The position numbers were made by a program, and so were the translations under genes. Below are positions 10,816 through 20,855 of a stretch of DNA of 64,000 nucleotides, one piece after another. Location of the stretch: contig JBAKBP010010420.1 in the NCBI GenBank assembly GCA_037953745.1, forward strand, positions 1-64,000. Direction: 5' to 3'. Source of the stretch: Lithodes maja (lineage: Eukaryota; Arthropoda; Malacostraca; Decapoda; Lithodidae). The notes under the pieces are model-generated. The model saw nothing but the letters and a program-made list of their open reading frames with translations, had not been told where the DNA came from and did no database searches. The stretch's first letter is position 1. Every line of letters begins with the position of its first letter.

Positions 10816-12777
10816 TTAATCAGAATCCGAGGTCGAATCCACGACCATCGGATCATCCACCTCACATCCACATCCACTACTGGGACCCGGCTGAGGCTCC
10901 TGGGTGGTGGCTGGCCGGCGATGGTCGGGGGCACTACTGGGACCCGGCTGAGGCTCCTGGGTGGTGGCTGGCCGGCGATGGTCGGGGGCACTACTGGGAC
11001 CCGGCTGAGGCTCCTGGGTGGTGGCACTACTGGGACCTGGCTGAGGCTCCTGGGTGGTGGCACTACTGGGACCCGGCTGAGGCTCCTGGGTGGTGGCTAG
11101 GGTGGCTGTGGCTGGCCGGCGAAAGAAAGAGTGGATTTTCGTCTGCCTACCCACTTGGTGCTGCTTCAGTATGATTGCCTCCCTGAGTAAACGTAGCTGG
11201 GTGTAGTGTGACGCTACCTCAGGAGTGTATTCAGTGAAGGCAATCAGGTCGTCCACACTGGCCCTCAGTGACGATAGTTTGTGTCGGTTTACTGGTTCCT
11301 CTTCCTCGTCACTGCTCTCTTCTTCTGCTTCTTGGCTCTGGATCTGTTCTGCGATCTGTTCATGAGTGTAAATTTCATGCCCTGGTACTATCTCTGCCTC
11401 GTCCAGCCAATCTTGAACATCTTCCACAGTGACATCCTTTTCCCCAGCATTCCTCAATAGGTTGTGGAAATCAGCAGCCGCATCATTACCAAACCCCTCG
11501 AAGTCGTTGGGATCATCATCGGCATGAAGGAATGGTTTCCAACAGTTGGCTAAGGTGGAAATTTGTAGGCTATCCCAAGCAGAGCAAAGATTGCAAATAG
11601 CAGAGCGGATGTTATAGGCTTTGATGTTAGCCAGTGTGCGTGCCCCACGAGTGTCCTGTACTGAGTCGGACTCGTCCTCCAGCACCACCAGGACTTCATT
11701 GAGGTACTTCCTGGTATATTTCCTCTTGAGGGCGCTAATAATGCCCTGGTCCATGGGCTGGATAAGTGCTGTGGTGTTAGGCGGGAGGTACACAACTTTA
11801 ATTCGCCCGTCAGGTGAGACCAATATATCAGCGCTGGGGTGGGCTGGGGCATTATCCAACAATAGAACTGCCTTCACTTCGTCTCTGGGGATGCCCAAAA
11901 CTTCCACTTGATATCTCATGACAGCTGGCACGAAGTATTCGAAAAACCATGCAGTAAAAATAGCGCAGTTGAACCAGGCTTTCTTGCTGTGGTAATACTT
12001 GGCTGGCAGTTCTGTTTCGATGTCTAGGTTCCTCATTGCATGTGGCCTCTTGCTTTTTCCCACAATCGCCAGCTTGAGACGGTGCGTGCCACTGGCATTT
12101 CCCCCACACAGGGCTGATAATCGTTCCTTGGATAGTTTCTTTCCTTTTGTTTTCCCCTCATGCTTCGTTACCTGGGTATTTTTGGGCATAGAACGCCAGT
12201 AAAATCCAGTCTCATCGGCGTTATATACTTGAGAGAGGGTTAGGTTCTCTTCCTCCACAAGCTTATGGAAACGAGCACGGAAAGCTTCTATCCCAGAACT
12301 GTCTGCACTCCCACTTTCCCCATGAGTTTTAACATTAAACAATCCATGTCGATTCCTAAACCGCCATAACCAACCATCACTACCCTTAAAGTTAGCTAGG
12401 CCTAAATTTTCAGCCAGCTTCACTGCGGCGGTCATAATCTCCACGCCCCGTACATTTACGCCACTAGACCTCTCCTGAAGAAACCACTTCAGTACAGCTG
12501 CATCTAGCTGGGAATGATCAGCTGTGGTCATATTTTTCCTTGGTCTTGCTTTGCCAGTTTTAGATTTATTGCCTTCGACACAAAATTTAGCAGCATAGTT
12601 CTTTAACTTGTCCTTGGTCTTACGTATATCGGAGACGGTTTGCTTCTTGCACCCATACTCCTCACAAACCTGGAGCACTGTACGACCATTCTCAAGCTTC
12701 CTTATCAGTTCTAGCTTTTGTTCTACACTCAGAGTAACCTTTACCCGCTTGACAGTCTTTTGAGGCTTGGGGGGCAT
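10816..12777 (-). CDS. Tigger/pogo transposase (CENP-B/jerky-like), intact
   Basis: The likely start is the ATG at 12777 (MPPKPQKT), giving 653 aa; the frame is open to 12846. Residues about 9-60 form a Psq/CENP-B N-terminal helix-turn-helix (LSVEQKLELIRKLENG), 80-150 a CENP-B-type second DNA-binding domain (SDGWLWRFRNRHGL). The DDE-superfamily catalytic domain has D188 (NADETGFYW), D308 (LLLDNAPAHP) and D343 (QPMDQGII). Family role: cut-and-paste transposition at TA sites in the nucleus. The C-terminus is acidic and then carries five copies of TTQEPQPGPSS, two of them preceded by PDHRRPA, before VVDSTSDSD. No stop or frameshift is seen. A domesticated gene is unlikely because TIRs and TA flanks remain. 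Confidence 0.93.
   Translation of the reverse strand: MPPKPQKTVKRVKVTLSVEQKLELIRKLENGRTVLQVCEEYGCKKQTVSDIRKTKDKLKNYAAKFCVEGNKSKTGKARPRKNMTTADHSQLDAAVLKWFLQERSSGVNVRGVEIMTAAVKLAENLGLANFKGSDGWLWRFRNRHGLFNVKTHGESGSADSSGIEAFRARFHKLVEEENLTLSQVYNADETGFYWRSMPKNTQVTKHEGKTKGKKLSKERLSALCGGNASGTHRLKLAIVGKSKRPHAMRNLDIETELPAKYYHSKKAWFNCAIFTAWFFEYFVPAVMRYQVEVLGIPRDEVKAVLLLDNAPAHPSADILVSPDGRIKVVYLPPNTTALIQPMDQGIISALKRKYTRKYLNEVLVVLEDESDSVQDTRGARTLANIKAYNIRSAICNLCSAWDSLQISTLANCWKPFLHADDDPNDFEGFGNDAAADFHNLLRNAGEKDVTVEDVQDWLDEAEIVPGHEIYTHEQIAEQIQSQEAEEESSDEEEEPVNRHKLSSLRASVDDLIAFTEYTPEVASHYTQLRLLREAIILKQHQVGRQTKIHSFFRRPATATLATTQEPQPGPSSATTQEPQPGPSSATTQEPQPGPSSAPDHRRPATTQEPQPGPSSAPDHRRPATTQEPQPGPSSGCGCEVDDPMVVDSTSDSD
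10866..11097 (-). repeat. Coding minisatellite in the transposase C-terminus
   Basis: Five near-identical tandem units encode ATTQEPQPGPSS (36 bp), two of them extended to 57 bp by the codons for APDHRRP. All units keep the frame, so copy number can vary without breaking the protein. Confidence 0.85.
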
Positions 12778-13033
12778 GGTGGCTGGCAATGAAAGTCGAT
12801 AATAACACCTTAATAACCAGGTAGTCGCACGGCGGGTTGTAAACAAGCTTGAATGACTAGGCGGGAACGGGTGGCGTCACCCGTCGCGAGAGCCACCTAC
12901 CGGACAAAATTTTAAGTATTCGGACAAGTATGCGTTACGGTACGCACTACCGGACGATCGGACCGGACTCCGGATTGTGTCCGGATTGTTGAAAGTCCGG
13001 ATTGGTAAAGTCCGGATTTGCGAGGGTCGAGTG

Positions 13034-13566
13034 TAAACAATAACACTTGTACATGTGGCAAAAAACTACGAGCGGCTGGCTAGGCCTAAGTAGACGGAAT
13101 AGGAAAAGTTGAAATATACACAAAACACTGGGAATATCACAACAGGAACCATCGCCAACACACCACTGTAGAAAAACTTCCGACAAAGGGAAGACTGACT
13201 CGGAACCCAGAAAAAACTTCACTAAGTGAAGAAAATAACGCAGAGAACGTCAGAAGCAAAGCTTGCCTCATCAGAAAGATAAAAGGCAGCATTAATAACG
13301 CGTAATGAAAGCCGCCTGCACCACAAGCTAACTAACTGTGAAAAAGTTCACATGTCCACAACAGGACCACGAGGGTACGTCCGAAATAGACGCCCCAAAC
13401 ACACGACTCCAAATACACTGCACTGCGGGCAACCAGCCCAGGACACTCCTGCTACGCATATCCTAACCTTACTCGATACATCCCGGAGTAAACAAATGAG
13501 AAAAAACTCACTAGGGACGCAACAAATGCGGAACCAGCGGAGCGTGGGGAGACACGTCCGGGCAGA
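13034..13566 (-). other. DIRS copy A leader, part 2 (non-coding)
   Basis: Continuation of the leader between the Tigger element and the ITR, matched by 32655-33202 in copy B. Copy B has an extra short stretch (GGCTGAGCGCAGAGCA) just before the ITR. No supported gene. Confidence 0.6.
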
Positions 13567-13876
13567 GAAGGAGGAATGACGCCTGATTCAGCGTCTGGTC
13601 AGAGATCCACACAAGTACATCCACGATATGATGGAAAGCTTATTAGATAGTTATTCTTATTTTCTTTTTCTTTTTATTTTTTACGAAGTTTTTTCGTAGT
13701 GAGAACCCAATTCATAATGACTGAAGCCATGAGTGAGGTCGCGTGCGCTCATGATGAAGGCTCCTCAGTTTTTAAATGCTCTGCGCGGTAGATTCAAACT
13801 ACGGCGAATTAGTGTTTGAAGAGGATGCCTTATGTAATAGGCATGTTCGTCAATGATGGAGGGGCCACTAATAAAT
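13567..13876 (-). repeat. DIRS copy A 5' inverted terminal repeat
   Basis: About 310 bp, nearly identical to the 5' ITR of copy B (33203-33512) and inverted relative to the 3' ITRs at 21033-21335 and 23887-24195. The outer end reads (minus strand) ATTTATTAGTGGCCCCTCCA. Confidence 0.88.
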
Positions 13877-14040
13877 AAGGAAAGTTTGCAGGTCATAAAG
13901 GACGAAAGTATAACAGACCGGGCCAGGGCCCGTCTTCTGCCAACGCCAGCCAGTCGGCTAAACTTTCACCACCACCACCACCACCATAAAAAAACTAAAG
14001 TCTCTCTCACTCCCAGGGCCGGTCTCACGGCGGGTGGATC

Positions 14041-15860
14041 AGAGGGTAGTACAGCCGGCGAACCCTTGTCTGCTAACTGGGTCGTTCCGGACGTGTCACC
14101 GCGCATGGCCATTAAATACTTGGGCGAGGATGGTGGCACGCAAAGGCATCACCTGGCAGTGGCTCCGGCGACCTCGTTTACGTCAGCCGACAAAGGCAAA
14201 TTTAGTTTCATTAGAACAAGAACCAAGAAAATGAAGGAGCTGGAATAAGAAGAAATAGATTATAATGCAACATAGAGAAAAAAGAAAAAGAAATACAATA
14301 TAATATAACAGAGCACATCACAAAAGGAAAATTACAAGAACCTCTCAGGGAAGTGCCGTTGTTAAGGCATTACTTCCCGAACCACATCTGATCTGATCTA
14401 GAGGTGGAGTCACTGATCCGAGAAATGATCGCCAAGAATGTCATCATCCCGGTTCCTCAAAATTACCCAGTCTTTACATCCAAACTATTTCTTGTGCCCA
14501 AAAGGGACAGTGTTCAGATGAGAACAGTCGTAGACCTGTCTTATCTGAACCTCCATATTCACAACGTGTCCTTCAGGATGCTGACAGTGAATCAAATCAG
14601 GCTAACACTTCCGCCGGGAGGTTGGATGTGTTCTTTAGACCTGACAGACGCGTATTGGCACGTCTCGGTAAACAAAAGATTTCAACGGTTTCTGGCCTTA
14701 CGAATAATGCATCAGACTTATGTCTTTCAGAGGATGCCGTTTGGATTGAACCTAGCACCTCGCTTATTCATGAAATTAGTCCGGCAAGCCCTGATGCCCT
14801 TGTTAGAGCAAGGGATCAGGATTTTGTGGTGGCAGAGACGGAACAATTATGCATCAATCATGTCAACATAACATTAAATCATGTCAAATCTCTAGGATTC
14901 AGGGTAAACCTGGTAAAGTCAAACCTTGTTCCCTCACGAGTAGTTCAGTGGATAGGGCTGGTTTGGGACACAGCTACTCTCACTCTGAGTCAGAGTGTGG
15001 ACAATCGAAACAGATTTCGCAGGAAATTGTTTCTGTTCCTTCACAGTCTGACTACGACACAGAGAATCTGGGAGTCTCTGGTCAGCTCTCTCAACTGGAT
15101 TCAACTAACTGTAAAGTTGGGCCGGTTGAAAGTCAAACGTTTAATATTGGAAGGCAACAAATGTTTTCCACTATTACCGGCGGAAAAATTATGGCCCATA
15201 CCAAAATTAATCCACAACTTACTAGCGGTCTGGGCGAAGAGGGAAACGTTGCACTCAGTAATGTCATGGACCTCTCCTCCGCCAACGGTATGGGTAGACA
15301 CGGATGCGTCAGGAACGATAGGTTGGGGCTTTCAGTCAAACCAAGGGCACCAGGGTCAAGGGCTTTGGTCCCATTTAGAAATCTCCCACATCAATGTCAA
15401 AGAATTACTAGTCCCCTTATATTTCCTTCAGGCTCACGGCTCTACTTTACGGGGCAAGTCGGTGGCCTTCAGAATGGACAATCTGAATGCGGTTCACTGT
15501 ATTCAGAAACAAGGGTCAACGAGATCTCGGAAGTTGCTAAACGTGTCAGAAAAGATTTTTATTCTAGCCAACAGGCTGGACATTCATCGTCACGCATCTT
15601 ATCTCCCAGGCGTAGCAAACGTCTGGGCAGACGCTCTGTCTCGGAGACAGAGCACAACAGTAGAATGGGCACTCAAGCAAACCATTTTCGACCAAATTAT
15701 TGCGGTGCCTTACCATCCACAAGTGGATTTGTTTGCGTCAGAGGAGACTCACAAACTCCCACTGTACCTCACCCGCCGGACGATAACGCCGGCGGGCGGG
15801 CCAGACTGGAACAGGTGGAGTTCCATTTATCTGTTTCCGCCGCCAGACGCATCTCTAATG
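14041..15860 (+). pseudogene. DIRS copy C RT/RNase H
   Basis: Same protein as in copies A and B. RT is read from about 14404 (PVPQNYPVFTSKLFLVPKRD, SLDLTDAYWH, MPFGLNLAPRLF) to about 14830. There a 22 bp deletion removes the YLDDWL segment and shifts the frame. The rest, including WVDTDASGTIGWGF and the RNase H and C-terminal part (NVWADALSRRQ, QVDLFASEETHKLPLYL), continues in the frame open to 15914. A 190 bp insertion splits the N-terminal part at 14214-14401, and the C-terminal part resumes after the LINE at 17021. Confidence 0.85.
14214..14401. repeat. Unidentified ~190 bp insertion in DIRS copy C
   Basis: Copies A and B run straight from TTTCTTTAG to AGGTGGAGTCACTG. Copy C has about 190 bp between the matching points, beginning AACAAGAACC and ending in tandem ATCTG units (CTGATCTGATCT). 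A short tandem 3' tail suggests a LINE or SINE fragment, but I recognise no family. Confidence 0.55.
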
Positions 15861-17008
15861 TCATCATCATCATCATCTCCGACGCCTTGCTTCCCCCTGG
15901 GAAACCCCCACTAGAGGATGGCCATGACAGAAACGTCTCCAAGCTACTTTGTCAAGACATGCCTCCTTTGCCCGTGCCACAATGCCCCTTCCACTACGTG
16001 GAAGTTTTTCTTCAATATATTTTTCCACTTTCTTTTCCCATACCATAGGTGGTCTTCCACTACTAGCGGTTCCACTCACCTGACTCCCATATATCTTTCT
16101 TGGCATTCTGTCTTCATCCATTTTCTGAACATGACCATACCACCTCAAAGTACAGTAGGGTCTCACATAAAACGAGTATATGGTCGATAAACGAGGGCGT
16201 TTTATGCGATTTCGTTTTATGTGAACACAGCATTTTGGTGGCCCAATATCGTCAATGTTCACTGGAAGCGTAAATTTCCGTCAGGAGCGTACGATATTTT
16301 GTACGTTTTGTACGATATTTCGGCGTTCTATATGAAAGCGTACGATATTTTGTACGTTTTGTACGATATTTCGGCGCTCTATATGAAAACTCCTCGGATT
16401 TGCCCCACTTTGGCGGCGGACTCGTTTTATGTGATCACATTCGTTCTGATCGAAAATTAAATATTAATATTTTAGGTCGGTCGTTTTAATCGAGACTCGT
16501 TTTATGTGAACACGTTTTATGCGGGACCCTACTGTACTTCTCTTTATCCACTCAACCACAACACAATCAATGCCCAAAGCCTGCTCTTCCATTCCAAAGG
16601 ACTCGTACACTTCCCTATTACTTGGCCCATCTAGCCTATTCATGCCAGCTGCCATTCTGAAAAAGCTCATCTCCACAGCTCTTAGTTTGAAGAGGTCCTC
16701 GTCACTTGCCGTCCATGTCTCGCTTCCATACGAGAGTGTTGGGAGCAGCACACTGTTTCTCAGTGACTTTTTGACTTCCTGGCTAACCATTCTTCCTTTG
16801 AGAATACTATCAAGTTCTCCAATCACTTTTCTCCCTTGCATTTTTCTCTCTTTTATCTCACTCTCCATTTTACCATATTTGCATAGTACAGCTCCCAAAT
16901 ACTTGAAACTTTCAACCTCTTCTAGTACTTCATTTTTCAATTTTATTTTACAACTTTTCTTGTGTTCTTTCTTGATTCTATATTTGTCCTTAAAATCTAT
17001 AGTTTCAT
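15861..17008 (-). mobile_element. 5'-truncated RTE-like LINE fragment in DIRS copy C
   Basis: It encodes the C-terminal third of a LINE polyprotein on the minus strand: FKYLGAVL, SYGSETWT, LRAVEMSFFR, then (after an internal MITE) LRWYGHVQKMDEDRMPRKIY and a Trp-rich end. The 3' tail is a (TGA)n run at 15861-15876. Flanks are a near-perfect 12 bp target-site duplication, GCATCTCTAATG (15849-15860) and GCGTCTCTAATG (17009-17020). Copy B shows the uninterrupted site. The RTE-like assignment rests on the C-terminal motif pattern. Confidence 0.8.
16153..16534. mobile_element. 382 bp TA-flanked MITE (mariner/Tigger type)
   Basis: Ends read CAGTAGGGTCTCACATAAAA and, on the other strand, CAGTAGGGTCCCGCATAAAA. 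TA flanks both sides (16151-16152 and 16535-16536). It has no coding capacity and interrupts the LINE fragment at 15861-17008. It contains a 53 bp direct repeat (GCGTACGATATTTTGTACG unit) twice at about 16287-16390. Confidence 0.85.
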
Positions 17009-17202
17009 GCGTCTCTAATGTGCCACGTAGTAAACAAACTACAGGATTATCGGGGCGTAGTCTCGCTAATCGCGCCCCTGGGGCCGGCGCAGTTGTGGTA
17101 CCAGCAATTGAAAACGTGGTGCCCGCACCCGGTGTCACTCCCGGTCGGGTTTTTCCACTTAGACACAATTGGCAACCTAGAGACCTCGCTGACTTTTGCA
17201 TT

Positions 17203-18153
17203 ATGGACATTCAGGAGGCCAAGTGGCTAGCACCATATGGTAGAGACGTGATCAATAAATTCATGAATCAATATACCCAGTCTACAAAGCGACAGTATCA
17301 ATCGCATTGGCAAGCCTTTACTTCTTGGATTCTTAGAACAGAACAAACTGTGCCCTCGGTGGCTTTGGTTTTTAATTATTTAAATTATCTGTTCGAGCAG
17401 AAACGTTTATCTGTAGTAACGTTAAAAAATCACTTAACAGCGATTAGGATGCCATTTTTGGACCTTACCGGTCTCACCATACCAGTCGCGGAGGAAACAG
17501 GTTTTATGAGGGCATGTTTTAAACTCCGCCCACCTCCCCGTCAGCTCATGCCTACCTGGTCTCTGGACAAAGCATTGTCGTTACTTCATTCCCGTCTGTA
17601 CCAACATACTGCAGATTTTACATTTCTTTTAAAAAAGGCAGTATTCCTTATGGCTTTGGCTACCGGGAACAGAGTATCTGAGCTGGCGGCGATGAGCAAC
17701 ACACCTAATTGCCTCAGGTTTGGTAGGCTTAGTGAGTGTATTCACATTGCACCTTCCCCAGGGTTCATAGCCAAGAATGAGCACAGTGAACACGTGTTTT
17801 CAGAGTTCTCGGTGCCGGCGTTGAAAAGGGGAAAGGTGCACCATAATTTATGTCCAGTGCAAGCTCTAACCAAATATTTGAGGGTGGCACCTCTAAATCA
17901 CCAGGGTGCTTTATGGGTAGCAAGTACGGGTAAACGCTTGATGAAACGTAAACTGGCTTCTCTCTTGGTCGAGGTCATTAAAGAGAGTAATCCCGGCGTT
18001 GTGGGTAGGGCCCACGATTTACGCAAATGGGCAGCCTCTTTACGTTTCCTTAAAAAAAAATTCTGTTGAAGATATTACGTCCACACAGTTGTGGGCCTCT
18101 AATCATACGTTTTTGACTCGATACCTTTCAGTAGCTCTAGACAAACCTTCCTT
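17203..18153 (+). pseudogene. DIRS copy C tyrosine recombinase
   Basis: Starts at a true ATG (MDIQEAKWLAPYG). SAM-like core-binding region (STKRQYQSHWQAFTSWI, TLKNHLTAI), then the catalytic domain with Arg in TGNRVSELAAMS and the HxLR box in AHDLRKWAASL. The frame fails in a poly-A run near 18050, so the last part with the probable catalytic Tyr (TFLTRYLSVALDKPS) lies in another frame, 18095-18153. In DIRS elements this enzyme integrates a circular DNA intermediate without DDE-integrase chemistry. The frame is open upstream to 16519 only because it crosses the antisense LINE. Confidence 0.87.
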
Positions 18154-18154
18154 C

Positions 18155-19769
18155 TACCCTCTCTGGGCTTAACACTAATAAGGCGTACGGTCCGGACGGT
18201 GTTCCTCCTGTTGTTCTCAAAAACTGTGCTTCCGTGCTGACTCCCTGCCTAGGCAAACTCTTTCGTCTCTGTCTATCCTCTAACGTCTTCCCTTCATGCT
18301 GGAAGTTTGCTCACATTCAACCTGTCCCAAAGAAGGGTGACCGCTCTCAACCCTCCAACTATCGTCCAATTGCTCTTATCTCTTGTCTTTCTAAAGTTTT
18401 TGAAACTATTCTTGCTTCCAAATTTCTTAAGCATTTCTCTTCTCATAATCTGCTCTCAGATCGCCAGTATGGCTTCCTTAAGGGTCGCTCTACTGGTGAT
18501 CTTCTTTCATATCTTACTAACTCTTGGTCATCCTCCTTTCAGGACTTCGGTGAGACTTTTTCTATTGCACTAGACATATCGAAAGCCTTCGATAGAGTCT
18601 GGCATAAATCTTTAATTTCTAAACTACCCTCCTTCGGTTTCTATCCCTCCATCTGTGCCTTTGTCTCTAATTTCCTTTCCGGCCGTTCCATAGCTGCGGT
18701 TGTGGACGGCCATTGTTCACTTCCTCACCCTATAAACTCCGGTGTTCCTCAGGGCTCTGTCCTATCTCCTATTCTCTTTCTAATTTTTATAAATGATCTC
18801 CTTAACTGTACCTTAATTCCCATCCATTCATACGCAGACGACTCAACCTTACACTACTCCATTAGTTTTTCAGATCGCCCCAGCCAGCAATCCCTCAACG
18901 ACAAACGTAATGAAGCCATAGAACTCTTAAATTCTGATCTAAATACTATTTCCAATTGGGGCAGAGAAAACCTTGTTAACTTTAATGCTTCCAAAACCCA
19001 ATTTCTCCATCTATCTACCCGTCAGGATCTCCCAGCGGACTATCCCTTATTCTTCAACAATACAAAAATCAACCCTTCATCTTCTCTCAATATTCTTGGT
19101 GTCTCTTTTTCTTCTGCTCTCATTTGGAAGGACCATATTACCAGTCTTGCTAAGGCAGCCTCCCAGAAGCTGGGTGTGCTCAACCGCCTTAGGGGGTTCT
19201 TTTCCCCTGCACAGCTTCTTGCTCTGTACAGGGGCATAGTGCGCCCTTGTATTGAGTATTGTTCACATGTGTGGGGAGGTTCCTCTCACACCGCTCTCCT
19301 AGACAAAGTTGAAAGGAAGGCCTTTCGTATCATTAACTCCCGTCCACTCACCAACTCTCTGCAATCTCTCTCTCTCCGCCGCAATGTTGCATCTCTCTCG
19401 CTATTCTATCGCTACTATAATAATCAGTGTTCCTCAGAGCTATCCCAGTGCATACCACCTCCTTTACGTAGGGCACGTGGTACCCGTCTTGCAACTCAAT
19501 CCCACCCCTACTCTGTGCAACTCTCCAACCCAAGAGTGAAACGTTACTCTCAAACTTTCTTCTACTCAACATCTGAGCTCTGGAACTCTCTCCCAGAATC
19601 AGTCTTTCCCTCTTCCTATGACTTAAATTGCTTCAAACTCTGTGTGTCCAGGCATTTTGGCTCGAACGTCCCTTGATTTTGGCCCTGTCACTCTTTCAAC
19701 TATGGGGGAGGCACTCGCTATAGGCAGTTATGCCTTTTGCCTCCCTCAATCACATAGAAAAAAAAAATG
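18155..19769 (+). mobile_element. 5'-truncated CR1/Jockey-type LINE in DIRS copy C 3' region
   Basis: It begins just after the recombinase frame, where DIRS sequence (ACAAACCTTCC) is left, and ends in a short A-run before TGTATAGCTTTAAGGCAG, where DIRS sequence (compare copy B near 24955) resumes. About 15 bp of DIRS sequence seen in copy B is missing at the join, and I see no clear target-site duplication. Confidence 0.7.
18165..19676 (+). CDS. LINE reverse transcriptase, C-terminal open part
   Basis: An uninterrupted frame from RT motif YGPDGVPP through VPKKGDRSQPSNYRPI, GFLKGRSTGDLL, LDISKAFDRVWH, SGVPQGSVLSPILF and the catalytic SYADDS to a C-terminal domain ending SRHFGSNVP. The endonuclease and ORF1 are missing through 5' truncation, so it cannot act alone. 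The intact frame suggests recent insertion. Clade is CR1/Jockey-like by motif pattern; a phylogeny could move it. Confidence 0.8.
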   Translation, partial: GLNTNKAYGPDGVPPVVLKNCASVLTPCLGKLFRLCLSSNVFPSCWKFAHIQPVPKKGDRSQPSNYRPIALISCLSKVFETILASKFLKHFSSHNLLSDRQYGFLKGRSTGDLLSYLTNSWSSSFQDFGETFSIALDISKAFDRVWHKSLISKLPSFGFYPSICAFVSNFLSGRSIAAVVDGHCSLPHPINSGVPQGSVLSPILFLIFINDLLNCTLIPIHSYADDSTLHYSISFSDRPSQQSLNDKRNEAIELLNSDLNTISNWGRENLVNFNASKTQFLHLSTRQDLPADYPLFFNNTKINPSSSLNILGVSFSSALIWKDHITSLAKAASQKLGVLNRLRGFFSPAQLLALYRGIVRPCIEYCSHVWGGSSHTALLDKVERKAFRIINSRPLTNSLQSLSLRRNVASLSLFYRYYNNQCSSELSQCIPPPLRRARGTRLATQSHPYSVQLSNPRVKRYSQTFFYSTSELWNSLPESVFPSSYDLNCFKLCVSRHFGSNVP

Positions 19770-20855
19770 TATAGCTTTAAGGCAGAGGGTCTAGGTGGCC
19801 CCTAAGTCACTTATTGTTTAATTTCAAGAAAAGGGGGGGGGGGGGGGGTGCAGTCAGTGTAACATAGGACACCCTAGACCCCGCCGGAGTATGTGAGCTG
19901 TGATACTGTTTATGGGTGTTGTGATATGAAAATTTCTCTGTACTATTCATTACAGGAAATTATGCTAGTACAATTGTAGTACAAACAACAGTGTTGTTGT
20001 AAGTAGTTTTTGGCTGTGAAGCAATCTAATTTTAAGCATTGGATATATTTTGCAAGATATATTCACTAGTTTTATGGGGTTTATATGTGCACATGTAAAC
20101 TTATAAGTTTTTATTTTTTCACCACTTATTTTAACCCTCTCACCACGGAAGACCTCTTGAACGCCCATAAAAAAAGCATATAACAGGTACCCGGAAGGCC
20201 TCTTGAACGCCCAGTGGTTGAAAGCCTGTGAGCTTCGTGTGCGAGGCGTCGGTCCGACGCATGTAAACAACAGCCGGCTGGACCGACGCCCCGCATCTCC
20301 GGCCACAAGAAAGAGAGCGTCGCTTGTTCGTGTGTGCCTGTATGTTGTTGTTAAGTATCGAAAGTGGTGTAAAGTGGCTGTTTTGGCCATAAAGTTATCT
20401 CCAATGAAATCATCATCACAGCTCAACCAGTTGACTTAGAGAGCTCTACTTAATGCCATTCTACAGGTAAATAACACAGCTACGCTTGGGGATGCGCGGG
20501 AATGCGGGAAGCAGTCTGATTAACGAATATACGGTAGCCTAGCCTAGACGTTTTTCGGCCAAAACACCCGGGTTTCGAGGAATATATATATAATACATAG
20601 CCGGGGCTGGAGGGTTAAGTGGGGTGCCTTATTAACTGGCGGATCTGTACTCAGAATCTCGGAGTTAACCTTTTTTATCAAGCAGGCTTCTTTGAAGCAC
20701 GCTCCTGCTTGTACCCCCTTTTTGTATATATGTGCTGCGCCAAAATATATATCTTTTCGAAGTAAGAATACTATGTGGTTGTTTGATTATCTGCTTTTGC
20801 TAGAGTTATGATATGATTACGAATGTCCCCCTCCAGTCTTAGATATCAGGCATAA
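19770..20855 (+). other. DIRS copy C 3' non-coding region
   Basis: Matches, inverted, the 3' region of copy B (about 24369-24980), including a long G run (19833-19849) that is a C run at 24890-24903 in copy B. It is interrupted by the TTAA MITE at 20131-20618. No gene supported. Confidence 0.7.
20131..20618. mobile_element. piggyBac-type TTAA MITE, copy 1
   Basis: A 480 bp element between TTAA at 20131-20134 and TTAA at 20615-20618. Ends are CCCTCTCACCACGG and, on the other strand, CCCTCCAGCCCCGG. DIRS copy B has the site without insertion (CACTCGTTGAGTGGGG near 24615). Near the left end a GC-rich unit with CTCTTGAACGCCCA occurs twice. Its ORFs are not conserved as proteins between copies. 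Confidence 0.88.

Larger units (their letters stand above)
10631..13033 (-). mobile_element. Full-length Tigger (pogo-type) DNA transposon
   Basis: 2403 bp with inverted ends (CAGTCGACCCTCGCAAATTC on the left; the right end reads CACTCGACCCTCGCAAATCC on the other strand) and a TA on each side (10629-10630 and 13034-13035). Copy B of the same DIRS region has the uninterrupted sequence with a single TA at 32655-32656, so the boundaries are exact. It encodes one uninterrupted transposase and is therefore a candidate autonomous, recently mobile element. Confidence 0.93.
5386..13876 (-). mobile_element. DIRS1-like retrotransposon copy A (3' end cut off by LTR element)
   Basis: Minus-strand DIRS element, closely similar throughout to copy B. 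In its own 5' to 3' direction it has an ITR (13876-13567), a long leader, gag and RT/RNase H, then stops at 5386 where the Gmr1-like element is inserted. The tyrosine recombinase and 3' ITR presumably continue left of the window, beyond the LTR element. The leader contains a complete Tigger transposon (10631-13033). Confidence 0.85.

Noticed and set aside
16519..17202. N-terminal extension of the tyrosine recombinase
   Set aside because: The frame is open only because it crosses the antisense LINE fragment and RNase H C-terminal DNA; the recombinase starts at ATG 17203 as in copy B.
19965..20426. 153-codon ORF with the start MSCDDDFIGDN, also seen near 25887 and 60307
   Set aside because: It lies within the TTAA MITE and recurs only because the MITE recurs; frames change between copies and no motif is recognised.
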